Assembly: GCA_021234155.1 (NCBI GenBank)
Contig: JAJEKV010000671.1
Coordinates: 57,001 to 121,000 of the forward strand
Direction: 5' to 3'
Length of the DNA stretch: 64,000 nt
Source of the DNA: Isoetes taiwanensis
Taxonomy: Eukaryota > Streptophyta > Lycopodiopsida > Isoetales > Isoetaceae
The translations under genes were made by a program, and so were the position numbers. Each line of letters opens with the position of its first letter. Within the stretch, counting starts at the first letter, position 1. Shown in pieces: positions 21,270 through 31,981 of this stretch. Under the pieces are notes generated by a model that saw only the letters and a program-made list of their open reading frames with translations, searched no databases and had not been told where the DNA came from.

Positions 21270-23890
21270 AGCTGGCTTCCTGGAATGTTCGGGGTGTTGC
21301 TTCTTCCCCAACCAAAAAGAGCAGACTTTCCGTGCCTCTTGCTAGGTTGGATTCTAATTTCTATTGTTTACAAGAGCACAAGCGCAAAAAGGAGGATGTG
21401 CAAAAGGTAGCTCTGGTGGTAGGTAGGCAATATAATGTCTTGGTGGCTACAGCAAACTCGGCAAAAGCGGGGGTCCTTACAGCATGGAGACGTGATATAG
21501 CAGTCACACTCACTCATGCTGACAGATTTGGTCGCTGGATCATTATCACGTGGTTTGATAAGGGACAAGAGTGGGGACTAGTGACTGGGCTGCTTTGAGA
21601 TCCAAACTAGTTCGATTAGAAGATGGTTGTTTGGTGGGTGACTTTAATATGGTGAAGTTGGAAGTTGATCTGTGCGGCAGAGGATTAGAAATCATCCAAG
21701 GTTTTGAACATGAACGGTGGGGCAGCGCTTGATGCAGACTGTGGTTTGGTAGAGGTGGATGGCAATGGAACCTTCACTTGGTGCAATGGCTGGCTTGGAG
21801 CTGGTAGAGCGTATGTACGTCATGACAGGGGATATTATAATACATTGGCAGCTATATATTTGCACAATTTCTCTCGCCAAAACATGTTTGACAGCTCTAT
21901 TTCAGATCACAATCCATAGTATTTCTCTTGTTCTCAGGATGGGGCGCATAGCAGGACCAAGACGTATTTCAACTTAAACACTTCATACTTGAAGGATGAG
22001 GAGTTTAAGAATGGATGCAGGCAAGTCTGGTCCTCTGCATTTGTGAGAAGGAAAGGAATGGCTGGGATTGTTAATACTCTGGCTGCCGTGAAGTCCTTTG
22101 CTAAGAATTGGGGTCGTCCGCGAGTTCCTGCTAACCGAGAAATTCTGATTGCTCTGTACCAATAGTTAATGGCTTGCAGGTCTGTTGTACCATCAAATGC
22201 CCAGGAGGAGAAGCAGATTCTTGCCAGCATGAGACAGATGGAAGCTGAGCAAGTTCATCATGCTCGAGTTAAAGCGGACCTGCAATGGTTCAAAAAGGGG
22301 GATCGCTGCAGAGGCTTCTTTTTCAGAGCTGCAAAAATTCGAAGGCAAGCTTTTGCGATGGTGTCTCTCCAAGTTCAAGATGGGTCTCTCATGTCTGATT
22401 TTGAGCAACTTAAGCTCTTTCTGCATGGCCACTTTTCTTCCTTTTTGCTTCTCTTCGCCTTCCCTTCCAATCAGATTTTCAGGAGGCATTACTGTCAAGA
22501 TACATCCTATTATATCTGAAAAGCAAAGAGCTACTTTAAAAGCAGAGACTACGGTGAATGATTTAACAGATGCTACCTTCCTTTTGAAGAAAAGAAAGTG
22601 TCCTGGAATTGATGGTATTCCTATGGAGTTCTTTCCGGAGTTATGGGATTGCGTTGGCGATGATGTGTACGATGCATTCTAGGATTTCAAGAGGCAAAGG
22701 CGTCTAGACAAAATTCTTAACTCGGGCCGCATTTCTCTCATTCCCAAATGTAAGGAGCCTTCAACAATTTCGGACTCGCACCCTATTACTTGCTATCTTC
22801 TATGTATAAGATTTTTGCCAAAGCTTATGCACAAAAGCTTTGGGATATTCTTGATGATTCCATATCCTCTACACAGTTAGGATTTCTGCCACGACGATGC
22901 ATATTGAACAATGTAGCTGCTGCTTATGAAGGTATTTATTGGGCTCGACTTCAGGGTCATGAAATTGTATATTTGAAGCTGGACTTTGCAAAAGCGTATG
23001 ACAGTGTTGACTGGACCTTCTTAGAGAAATGTCGCTTACTCTTTGGGTTTGGTGTCCAATTCATAGCTGATGTCATGAAGCTTCATTATTCTGCTCGCTC
23101 TTCTATTCTCTTCCAAGTGCAACCCTCAGCATTCTTTCAGGTGGGTCGCACATCCGTCAGGGTTGCCCATTAGCTCCATTGTTATTTATAGTTGTGGCAG
23201 AGGTCCTTGCTCAGGTCTTCTCTCTTGCCGCTCAGGAAGGAATCTTGCATGGACTTCCTATGAAGAATGGGTCGCAGGAGATCTGTAATCAATATGCGGA
23301 TGACACTTTCCTTTTTTTGAGGGCAGATGAGCAAAATTTGTAGAATGCCATTTCCTTATTGGATTCTTTTTCTTTAGCATCTGGTATTTTTGTGGGTTGG
23401 CAGAAGTGCACAGAACTATGGGCAACGGACTCTCCAGTTCCACCATGCGTAACTGCCTATCCATGAAAGATTCTTCCCCATGGTAAAGCAACCAAACTTC
23501 TTGGTATCCTATAGGTGTTCATATCTCATCAGAAGATGCTTGGGAGGCAGTGATTAAGGGCTTGGAAAAGCACCTTCTTTGGTGGTCCACAGCTAAGCTT
23601 TCCATGGCAGACGAATCGTTGTGGCTAAGTCAGTTCTTAGTAGCACCCATGTGTATATGGCTTCATTCATGTTGGCTCCACAATCGAAAGCACAACTTAT
23701 TATCAGGGTTGTCAGGAACTTCATTTGGGGGGGAATAGAGGAGGCTGTTGCTGTCAAAGTCAGTTGGAAAAAGTGCATGTTGCCAAAGCATTTTGGCGAC
23801 CTTTGGATGATCAATTTTCTTTTGCAGAGCAAAGTGATGATTTCTAAGTTTCACACTCACCCCGGTTTTTGGTCCACTGTTGAAAACATC
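21266..23890 (+). pseudogene. LINE ORF2: AP-endonuclease plus reverse transcriptase
   Basis: Starts at ATG 21266 with MKLASWNVRGVAS, the Asn-bearing first motif of AP-type endonucleases, then CLQEHK (catalytic Glu). GDFNMV follows near 21640 in another frame, and SDHNP near 21905. A WFKKGDR linker lies near 22290. RT motifs follow: KCPGIDGIPMEFF (about 22599), LGFLPRRCILNNV (about 22880), LKLDFAKAYDSVDW (about 22975) and the catalytic YADD at 23293-23304. The thumb/connection region carries LSMADESLWLSQFLV. At least six frame changes or stops break the coding sequence. No C-terminal zinc domain is visible. The enzyme would nick target DNA and prime reverse transcription. Confidence 0.85.
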
Positions 23891-24054
23891 AGTTTTGGTA
23901 GGTCTACATGTCCTGTTTTCAAAGAATCCTACATGTGGATTTGTGGAGGTATGGTTTTGTTCGATAATGGTGTTCTTTTTTCAGTGGACTAAAACATCCA
24001 CTGTTGTTTTGTAGTTTCTTCTATTGTGACATGTCATTTTATAATACAATCCAC

Positions 24055-24524
24055 TGTAGGAAAGAATACTTGAATTTCTACATGTCTAATAATTCTATTG
24101 TCACATGTCTTTATAGATGTAGGAAAGAATATTTGATTCTCTACATGTCCTATACTTCCATTCACATGTCTTTATAGTAGTAGGACAGAGTACTTTATTT
24201 GCTAAGGCATTGTAGGAAAGAATACATGAATTATGACATGTGTAATACTTCTATTGTCACATGTCTTTATAGAAGTAGGAAAGAATACTTGATTCTCTAC
24301 ATGTCATATGCTTACATGTCACATGTCTTTATAGTAGTAGGGATGATACTTTTATTTGCTAAGGCATTGTAGGAAAGAATACATGAATTACGACATGTGT
24401 AATACTTCTATTGTCACATGTCTTTATAGAAGTAGGAAAGAATACTTGATTCTCTACATGTCCTATCCTTTCATATCACGGTCTTTATAGTGGTAGGATG
24501 AGTACTTGATTTGCTACATGTGAT
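24055..24524 (+). repeat. three tandem copies of a ~157 bp unit
   Basis: Units start at 24055, 24211 and 24368 with TGTAGGAAAGAATAC. Each unit itself contains sub-repeats of TCACATGTCTTTATAG followed by an AGTAGGA-type word about every 50-60 bp. Copies differ by scattered changes. This is a local higher-order tandem repeat. Confidence 0.85.
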
Positions 24525-24799
24525 GCCGCGTGCGATCACATGTCCTTATACTAGTATTCCATGTAAGACAAGTTACTTCAATTACTTAACACCTATTTTT
24601 GCATAACAAAACCATCAAGAATTTGATTTGTATTCCTTGAGGGGGTGCGGGGACGGTGCAAAAATGCAATATCTCATCTATTGTCCCTTTACCCCTCATG
24701 CTTATAGAAAACTAGAATGCAAAGGCATTATGAAGATCCCAAAATTGAATTGAACTGAATTTAACTTTAACATCCATGGGAACCAACAAGTCTATCAGG

Positions 24800-24802
<3 letters not shown>

Positions 24803-24882
<80 letters not shown>
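24803..24882 (+). repeat. (AG)40 microsatellite
   Basis: A perfect AG dinucleotide run of 80 bp. It marks the left edge of the 19-bp satellite block (next unit at about 24944). Confidence 0.98.
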
Positions 24883-24887
<5 letters not shown>

Positions 24888-24943
24888 CTTTTTTATGCCT
24901 CAAATCCATTTTTTCAGCATATGCACATGATCTCAGGTCCCAA

Positions 24944-26548
24944 TCAGCTCAAACATGCCAAGGTGGCTCAAACATGCCACCAAGGTGGCTCAAACATACA
25001 CAAAGGTGGCTCAAACATGCCACAAAGGTGGCTCCAACATGCCAAGGTGGCTCCAACATGCCAGCGGGCTCTAACATGCCATCACGAGGCTCCAATATGC
25101 CAACGTGGCGCAAACATGCCATGTGGGCTCCACCATGCCACCTAGGCTCCAACATGCCAAGGTGGCTCACAACATGTCACCCTAGGCTTAAATATGCCAA
25201 GTTGGCTCAAACATGCCACCTAGGCTCCAGCATGCCAACGTAGCTCTAACATGCCACCTAGGCTCAAACATGCCAAAGTGGCTCAAACATGCCACGTGGG
25301 CTCCAACATGCCACCTAGGCTCCAACATGCCAAGGTGGCTCAAACATGCCACCTAGGCTCCAACATGACAAGGTTGCTCAAACATGCCACATTGGCTTCA
25401 ACATGCCACCTAGGCTCCAACATGCCAAGGTGGCTCAAACATGCCACGTGGGCTCCAACATGCCACGTGGGCTCCAACATGCCAAGGTGGCTCTAACATG
25501 CCACCCTAGGCTCAAACATGCCCTTTGTGTGGCTCCAACATGCCCCTTAGGCTCCAACATGCAAAATGGCTCAAACATGCCACTTAGGCTCCAACGTGCT
25601 CAAACATCCCATGGCAGCTCCAAAGATGCCACCTATGCTCCAACTTGCCAAGGTGGCTCAAATATGCCACGTGGGCTCCAACATGCCACCTAGGCTCCAA
25701 CATTCCAAGGTGGCTCAAACATGCCACATAGGCTCAAACATGCCATCTTGGGGCTCACTTAGGCTCCAACATGCCAAGGTGGCTCCAACATGCCACCTAG
25801 GCTCAACGTGCCAAGGTGGCTCAAACATGCCACCTAGGGCTCCAACATGCCACCTAGGCTCACACATGCGGTGGCTCCAAACATGCCAAGGTGGGCTCAA
25901 ACATGCCACCTAGGCTCCAACATGCCAAGGTGGCTCAAACATGCCATGTGGGCTCCACCATGCCACCTAGGCTCCAACATGCCAAGGTGGCTCACAACAT
26001 GCCACCTAGGCTTAAATATGCCAAGTTGGCTCAAACATGCCACCTAGGCTCCAACATGCCACCGTGGCTCTAACATGCCACCGTGGCTCTAACATGCCAC
26101 CTAGGCTCAAACATGCCACGTGGGCTCCAACATGCCACCTAGGCTCCAACATGCCAAGGTGGCTCAAACATGCCATCTAGGCTCCAACATGCCACCTAGG
26201 CTCAAACATGCCAAGTTGGCTCAAACATGCCACCTGGGCTCCAACATGCCACCTAGGCTCCAACATGCCAAGGTGGCTCAAACATGCCACGTGGGCTCCA
26301 CCATGCCACCTAGGATCCAACATGCCAAGGTGGCTAACAACATGCCACCTAGGCTTAAATATGCCAAGTTGGCACAAACATGCCACCTAGGCTCCAACAT
26401 GCCACCGTGGCTCTAACATGCCACCCTAGGCTCAAACATGCCAAGGTGGCTCAAACATGCCACGCAGTGGGCTCCAACATGCCACCTAGGCTCCAACATG
26501 CCAAGGTGGCTCAGGCATGCCACCTAGGCTCAAGCATGCCACCTAGAC
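24944..26548 (+). repeat. 19-bp minisatellite array A (~1.6 kb)
   Basis: Units of 19 bp such as GGCTCCAACATGCCACCTA and GGCTCAAACATGCCAAGGT run head to tail. The first 14 bases are conserved (GGCTCMAACATGCC) and the last five vary among ACCTA, AAGGT, ACGTG and AAGTT. Joined to the next GGCTC these make CCTAGG, CCAAGGTGG or CCACGTGG. Three units equal 57 bp or 19 codons, which explains long open frames such as repeated HLGSNMPPRLQHAKVAQTC. They are not genes. Confidence 0.95.
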
Positions 26549-26889
26549 ACCCCAAGTGGTGACATGGCATGCCAAGTAAGCAAGGTCAAGTTTTGACTAG
26601 GTCAAAAATGAAAAGATGTCCATCTTTGGTCTTTTCATTGGGTGATGTTGGCAAATTTTAGGTGACATGGCTAGATGATGGTGACATGGACATGATGACT
26701 AGGACTTTATGCAAGAAATATGATGGTAGAGGAGTTTGGCAAGGAATAGAATAGAGGGATCTGAGAAGAACTTAATGCTTGTGACATACTTCCCCAACTT
26801 CGAACCGGGCCGGGACTTTGGCGCGGCTTTCTCACGAGGGGAGAGGCCGAGACCCACGGAGATGGATCTCGAAAGGTTGTCGAGGAGAT

Positions 26890-28900
26890 GGGCGGGGATG
26901 GTCTTACGCCCACGAAACTTGGTCTCGGGGTAATGTCGATGTTTCAAGTCCGTTGGCGAGAGTTAGATGATGACAGTTAAGGGGTGGGAGAGTTGCCGTC
27001 CGTGGCTAGGGACCTTCGGAGATGACCTTTGGGTCGAAGCGCTACGGAAGGTTTTAGGGCTCCATCTTACGGCGCCAGCCCTCCCACTACCTCATGACAT
27101 TGTGCAAGATCCGGTCCAATCGACTGGGTATGGCCTCCAAAGCGTAAAACCACGTGCCTTGCCGAGGTTATTGTAGGGTTTACGTTATGGAGGTCGAGTT
27201 TTATTCGATTGCGCACTTGAGACATGGTCTAGAAAGCTGCGAGTTGAAAACAAGAAGCAATAGAAACGGCGAAATGGGGTTTGGATTTACGAGGCAGGCT
27301 TTCCTACCGGTGCTCCTCAAGGGAGGGCAAATGCCAATGCCTCCCTTCCGGAACGGTTTCCCTATCCGGCCGTTGAATCCACGCTTCAAGTAACTTGCTT
27401 CGGCGAGGTTCAAAAAAATTCAAGATCTGTAGGAGAACATATCAAACCGCAAAGTGTCTGCAATCGGCCAGTGTAGAAACCCAAGTGTTTTGTCGTTCAG
27501 GGCATTACAAAAGGCTCGGGAATGGAGATTTGACTTACGCCATGTCGTCCAAAGAAAATGAAATTACCCTAGGGACCAAGTTACACGGTCATTTTTGCAG
27601 CAAAAGAAACACGAACCCTCTACATGGCGGTATTGCGCCCTCCGCTAAGGCCAATTCCTCTGAGCGTGTTGGACATGAGCTACTTTGGCGCTTCGGAGGC
27701 GGGGTGGTCTTCGCCCACGAAACTTGGTCTCCACGGTAATGTCGATGTTTTGAATCCGTTGGCGGTCGGATCACGGTTCGGGGTGGGAGAGTTGCCCCGT
27801 CGTGGCGAGGGACCTTCGAGAGAGGACCTTTGGGTTGGCCGCTTCTACGGAAGGTTTTAGGGCTCCGAATCTACTAGCGTCAATGCCCTCCACTACCTCA
27901 TGACATTGTGCAAGATCGGTCCAATCGACTAGGGTATGGCCTCCAAAGCGTAAACCCCATGTGCCTTGCCGGGTTATTGTAGGGTTTACGTTATGGAGGT
28001 CGAGTTTTAACCAGTTGCACTTGAGACATGGTCGAGAATTTGCGATTGAAAACAAACAATAAGCCCGACGAAATGGGGTTTTGGATTTACCGAGGCGGGC
28101 TTTCCTACCGGTGCTCCCTCGGGAGGGCAAATGCCAATGCCTCCCTTCCCGGAACCGGTTTCCCTATCCGGCCGTTGAATCCACGCTTCAAGTAACTTGC
28201 TTGGCGAGTTCAAAAAAATTCAAGATCTGTCCAGAGAACACATCAAACCGCAAAAGTGTCTGCCCGATTCGGCCGTGTAGAAACCCAAGTGTTTTGTCGT
28301 TAAGGCGGTACAAAGGCTCGGGGAATGGGGATTTGACTTCGCCATGTCGTCCAAAACAGCGAAATTACCCTAGGGACCAAGTTACCACGGTCATTTTTTG
28401 CAGCAAAAGAAACGCGAACCCTCTACATGGCGGTGATACGCACCCTCCGCTATTGCCAATTCACTACGAGCGTGTTGGACATGAGCTACATTGGCGGCTT
28501 CCTGGCAGGGGGTGGTCTTACGCCCGCTAAACTTGGTCTCGGGGTAATGTCGATGTTTGAGTTAAGTTGGCGAGTCGGATCACGGTTCCGGGGTGGGAGA
28601 GTTGCCCGTCGGTGGCGGGGACCTTTCGGAGAGGACATTTTGGGTGAGCGCTTACGGAAGGTTTTAGGGCTCCGCCTTTCGGCGTCAATGCCCTCCCACT
28701 ACCTCATGACATTGTGCAAGATCCTGGTCCAATCGGCTGGGGTATAGCCTCCAAAGCGTAAACCTTGTGCCTTGCGAGGTTATTGTAGGGTTTACGTTAT
28801 GGAGGAATTAGGGCTTTGGTCCGTTGCACTTGGGACATGGTCGGCAAAGTGCGTTTGAAAACACGAGGCGATGAAAGCTGCCCGAATGGGGTTTGGATTT
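26890..28900 (+). repeat. direct copies of an ~806 bp repeat (one partial, two full, one partial)
   Basis: The phrase GGGTATGGCCTCCAAAGCG recurs at 27126 and 27932 and as a variant at 28740, giving periods of 806 and 808 bp. A partial earlier copy fills 26890-27125 and a partial last copy runs to about 28900. Shared internal landmarks include TTATTGTAGGGTTTACGTTA, GAGGGCAAATGCCAATGCCT, CCCTAGGGACCAAGTTAC, GTGTTGGACATGAGCTAC and CACTACCTCATGACATTGTG. Copies differ by many small indels. No conserved protein frame survives across the copies. Confidence 0.85.
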
Positions 28901-29059
28901 AATCTCCTCCTAGTTTTGCAATTAAAAGTCTAGAAGCCTTATGCATTAGCAAAATTGTTTGGGATCACTCGGGTTGGCCAATAGATCAAAACTCATGTTA
29001 TTTCAGTTCTCGTGGCTCCCCATGCATGTTTAGAAATGATCCACCTAGTTATCAAAGAA

Positions 29060-29225
29060 GTCGCGTGCGTTTTGGCCTCAAAGCGTAAAATATGTGTTGC
29101 TAGGTTATTGTAGGGTTTCACGTTATGGAGGTCGAGTTTTATTCGGTTGCACTTGAGACATGGTTAGAAGCCTGATGAAAAAAAACAATATAAGCCCGGC
29201 GAAATGGGGTTTTGGATTTACCCTC
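29060..29225 (+). repeat. truncated copy of the 806 bp repeat
   Basis: Contains CCTCAAAGCGTAAA, GTTATTGTAGGGTTT and AAATGGGGTTTTGGATTTA, matching the start of the 806-bp unit. It then diverges into unique AT-rich sequence. Confidence 0.7.
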
Positions 29226-29384
29226 CTCGATTAATCGCAATTAGAAGTCAAGAACACATTTTGTAGTAGCAAATTTTTTTGGAATGATTCGGGATGCCAA
29301 TAGAGCTGGTTATTTCGATTTGCCATGGCTCGCATGCATGTTTGAAAAGGTATACCGGGTCCCAAGTGCAAGCCCGACCCGTTT

Positions 29385-30095
29385 TGGCCTCCCATGGCGT
29401 AAACCCTACAATAACTTGGCAAGGCACGGGGTTTACGTTTTAGGAATATACCCTATGATTGGACCAGGATCTTGCATAATGTCATGAGGTAGTGGGAGGC
29501 GTTGGCGCTTTAAGAAAGGCGAGCCCTAAAACCTTCGCGATTCGACCCAAAATGTCCTCTACGGAAGGTCCCCGCCCGCGGACGGGCAACTCTCCCACCC
29601 CGGGGCTGTGATCCGACTCGCCGCGAACTTCGAAACATCGACATTACCTCAAGACCAAGTTTAAATGAAGACCATCCGCTCGGGGAAGGCGGCAAAGTAG
29701 CTCATGTCCAACACGCCAGTAGTGAATTGGCCTTAGCGGAGGGGTGCGAATACTACCATGTAGAGGGTTCGTGCTTCTTTTTGCCGCAAAAATGACCGTG
29801 TAACTTGGTCCCTAGGGTAATTCGCTGTTTGGATGACATGGCGAAGTCAAATCTCCATTCAGACCTTTGTACTGCCCAAAGCGACAAAAGCTTGCGTGGC
29901 TTTCTACATGGTGCAATTGCAAGGACACTTTGCGGTTTGATATGTTCTCTCGGGACGGATCTTGAATTTTTGAAACGCTTGAGGCAGGTTACTTGGAAAA
30001 GTGGATTCAATGGTGGGATGGGAAAGCCCGGGCTCCAGGAAGGAGGCATTGGCATTTGCCCTCAGGAGGAGCACTAGTAGGAAAGCCCCCCGGTA
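29385..30095 (-). repeat. inverted, nearly complete copy of the 806 bp repeat
   Basis: Reading the minus strand from about 30095 gives GAGGGCAAATGCCAATGCCT, then CCCTAGGGACCAAGTTAC, GTGTTGGACATGAGCTAC and CACTACCTCATGACATTATG in the same order as the direct copies. It therefore faces them across about 0.5 kb and could form a large stem. Confidence 0.85.
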
Positions 30096-30120
30096 ACCTT
30101 TGTGATGTCCGTCTCTCCGG

Positions 30121-31232
30121 GTGCGGCCTCTCCAACATGCCCGCGTGAGCTCCAACATGCCACATAGGCTCCAACATGCCTCGTGAGCTCTAGCATGCCA
30201 CCTAGGCTCCAACGTGCCACCTAGGCTCCAACATGCCACCTAGGCTCCAACATGCCAAGGTGGCTCCAACATGCCACCTAGGCTCAAAAGCGTGCCAAGG
30301 TGGCTCAAACATGCCTGCGTAGGCTCCAACATGCCACCTAGGCTCCAACATGCCACCTATGCTCCAACATGCCACGTGGGCTCCAACATGCCACCTAGCA
30401 TGCCACCTAGGCTCCAACATGCCACCAAGGCTTCAACATGCCACGTAGGCTCCAACATGCCAAGGCTCCAACATGCCTCGTGAGCTCTAGCATGCCACCT
30501 AGGCTCCAACGTGCCACGTAGGCTCAAACATGCCACCTAGGCTCCAACATGCCAAGGTGGCTCCAACATGCCACCTAGGTTCCAACATGCCAGGTGGCTC
30601 AAACATGCCACCTAGGCTCCAACATGCCCACGTGGCTCCAACATGCCACTAGGCTCCAGCATGCCACATAGGCTCCAACATTGGGCTCCAACATGCCACC
30701 TAGGCTCCAACATTGCCACCTAGGCTCCAACATGCCACCCGGCTCCAACATGCCACGCGTGGAGCTCCAACATGCCAAGTTGGCTCCAACGTGCCACCTA
30801 GGGCTCCAACATGCCAAGGTGGCTCACAACATGCCACCTAGGCTTAAATATGCCAAGTTGGCTCAAACATGCCACCTAGGCTCCAACATGCCACCGTGGC
30901 TCAACATGCCACCTAGACTCAAACATGCCAAGGTGGCTCAAACATGCCACCTAGGCTCCAACATGACAAGGTGGCTCAAGCATGCCACATGGGCTTCAAC
31001 ATGCCACCTAGGCTCCAACATGCCAAGGTGACTCAAACATGCCACATGGGCTCCAACATGCCACCTAGGCTCCAACATGCCATCTAGGCTCCAACATGCC
31101 AAGGTGTCTCAAACATGCCACGTGGGCTCCAACATGCCAGGTGGCTCTAACATACCACCTAGGCTCAAACATGCCAAGGTGGCTCCAACATGCCACCTAA
31201 GCTCCAACATGACAAAATGGCTCAAACATGCC
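30121..31232 (+). repeat. 19-bp minisatellite array B (~1.1 kb)
   Basis: The same 19-bp unit as array A, in the same orientation, starting right after the inverted 806-bp copy. Units are slightly more irregular, with several deletions. The array ends abruptly at an AT-rich unique sequence. Confidence 0.95.
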
Positions 31233-31817
31233 ACCAGTTTTAAAAACATAGTTTAATGTAAAATCTAGCAAATTTATATCTTGTTATATATTAAATCCAA
31301 GTATTATATGTTATATGGGCGACAAATTATCGGGTAGAGGTTAAACATTTTTTGAACCATGATCCCAATGGTTTCTTGTGCAAGGTCGGGTGCATTACAC
31401 ACATATATTGAGTTCAAATGCTAGTAATAAGTCTTGTTTGTTAGACTCTTAGTTTGGTTGAACCGCATGAAATAGCGACTTGGGGAATTATAAATCGTTT
31501 AATCGTGAGCCGTTAGGTTGCACCAAAAAGGGTTGCTATCCCCATCGACGCACCCTCTCTTAAGAAAAACTAAACCGCGGTATACTTGTTTAGTTTTGCA
31601 TCCTATTGTTTTAGCTTAGTATGAAAAATCGAGGCCCATATGGGCCATGGCCAAAATGACGGGGTGTGCATGCGAGGCCACATCCAAGCCATTTAATTGG
31701 CCATGATCATATGACGAATATAGCAGAACCTATAAAAAAATACCCCTGCAAAAATAATGAAACATATGTTGAAAATTAAATCTAAAACTTAATATATGTA
31801 GTGAGAAAAGTGAGCCA
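31233..31817. other. no gene; AT-rich flank of array B
   Basis: No coding signal and no clear repeat structure seen. Confidence 0.4.
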
Positions 31818-31981
31818 AGATGGATGGCCTAGATTTTTGAGCGAGATGGGCGGTTGAGATTGTGATCCTCTTAGTGTAATCCTATTGGTTGCACTAAGGA
31901 GATGGACGACATAGATTTTTGCCAAGATGGGCCGGTTGAGATTGCAATCCTGGTACTCTCATCCTATTGGTTGAACGAAAT
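31818..31981 (+). repeat. 82-bp tandem duplication
   Basis: Two units start at 31818 and 31900. Both contain AGATGGAtGgCaTAGATTTTTG-like sequence, GGTTGAGATTG and ATCCTATTGGTTG, with moderate divergence. Confidence 0.75.

Larger units (their letters stand above)
20340..23890 (+). mobile_element. L1-like LINE, decayed
   Basis: This is a non-LTR retrotransposon with a Ser/Ala/Pro-rich ORF1 region, then an endonuclease and reverse transcriptase in ORF2. Frame changes and stops are frequent, so it is inactive as read. The C-terminal post-RT stretch (LVAPMCIW... and NFIWGG) stops being readable near 23890 with no clear poly-A, so the 3' end is truncated or decayed. It follows the right palindrome array by about 1.7 kb. 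A 157-bp tandem array begins about 165 bp past its end. Confidence 0.85.

Noticed and set aside
24776-25243. Arg-Glu repeat protein at 24776
   Set aside because: Encoded by the (AG)40 run followed by the 19-bp satellite.
24944-26562. Long overlapping open frames rich in HLGSNMPPRLQHAKVAQTC-like repeats on both strands
   Set aside because: They are the automatic result of a 19-bp tandem repeat read in three frames (57 bp = 19 codons) and are not evidence of a protein.
24944-31232. CRISPR-like appearance of conserved 14-base word with variable tails
   Set aside because: The variable part is only five bases drawn from a few recurring forms. There are no spacers and no cas genes, and the context is a plant genome.
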